This document shows positions 5,432-5,432 of a stretch of 5,432 nucleotides of DNA, piece by piece. Each line of letters opens with the position of its first letter. Within the stretch, counting starts at the first letter, position 1. Position numbers and translations under genes: made by a program. The DNA is from Chloroflexota bacterium. GTDB taxonomy: Bacteria > Chloroflexota > Limnocylindria > Limnocylindrales > CSP1-4. The notes below the pieces were generated by a model. It saw only the letters and a list, made by a program, of their open reading frames with translations, did no database searches and was not told the DNA's origin. The stretch spans positions 1-5,432 of the forward strand of contig JAKAAV010000181.1 in NCBI GenBank assembly GCA_021802185.1, read 5' to 3'.

Positions 5432-5432
5432 G

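Noticed and set aside
5348..5432. TTG start with GGAGG two bases upstream, open to the right edge on the plus strand
   Set aside because: The spacing between GGAGG and TTG is too short for a normal Shine-Dalgarno, and the 28 visible codons show no family signal.

Overview
This 5.4 kb window is uniformly GC-rich, with G or C at most third codon positions, and looks chromosomal. The combination of a glutaredoxin/CcdA/TlpA thiol operon, a large cyclase-STAND-TPR regulator and apparently leaderless genes suggests a high-GC Chloroflexota (for example a Limnocylindria-like lineage) or Actinomycetota. The sequence alone does not decide between them. I see no mobile element, CRISPR array or rRNA.

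Layout. Bases 1-44 look like the last codons of a plus-strand gene that enters from the left. It converges on a minus-strand operon read 2105 to 79: a small glutaredoxin-like protein, the membrane thiol transporter CcdA, and a membrane-anchored TlpA/ResA-type thioredoxin. Both junctions in this operon are 8-base start/stop overlaps. To the right of the operon an 80-base divergent spacer carries a -10-like box for each direction, followed by a plus-strand tRNA-Arg (anticodon CCT, 2186-2258). A further 74 bases, with a -35/-10 pair, lead into a 963-codon gene (2333-5224). This gene encodes a class III adenylate/guanylate cyclase domain fused to an AfsR/LuxR-type STAND NTPase and TPR-like helices. 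The last 208 bases hold a weak hairpin, a perfect palindrome and, at the far right, a stretch with coding-like base composition on the minus strand but no recognisable gene.

How the genes work together. The three minus-strand genes form a plausible electron relay: cytoplasmic dithiol (glutaredoxin-like), then CcdA across the membrane, then the extracytoplasmic TlpA domain, serving cytochrome c maturation or general disulfide reduction outside the membrane. The tRNA and the cyclase are separate units. The cyclase protein is probably a cytoplasmic signalling switch in which TPR and NTPase modules control cyclic nucleotide synthesis. It lacks the C-terminal LuxR DNA-binding domain found in some actinobacterial relatives.

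No wholly new system is evident. The points most worth a second look are the likely leaderless starts, the all-in-one cyclase-STAND-TPR architecture with an intact cyclase site, the glutaredoxin built into a CcdA-TlpA cassette, and the uncertain start of the TlpA protein.
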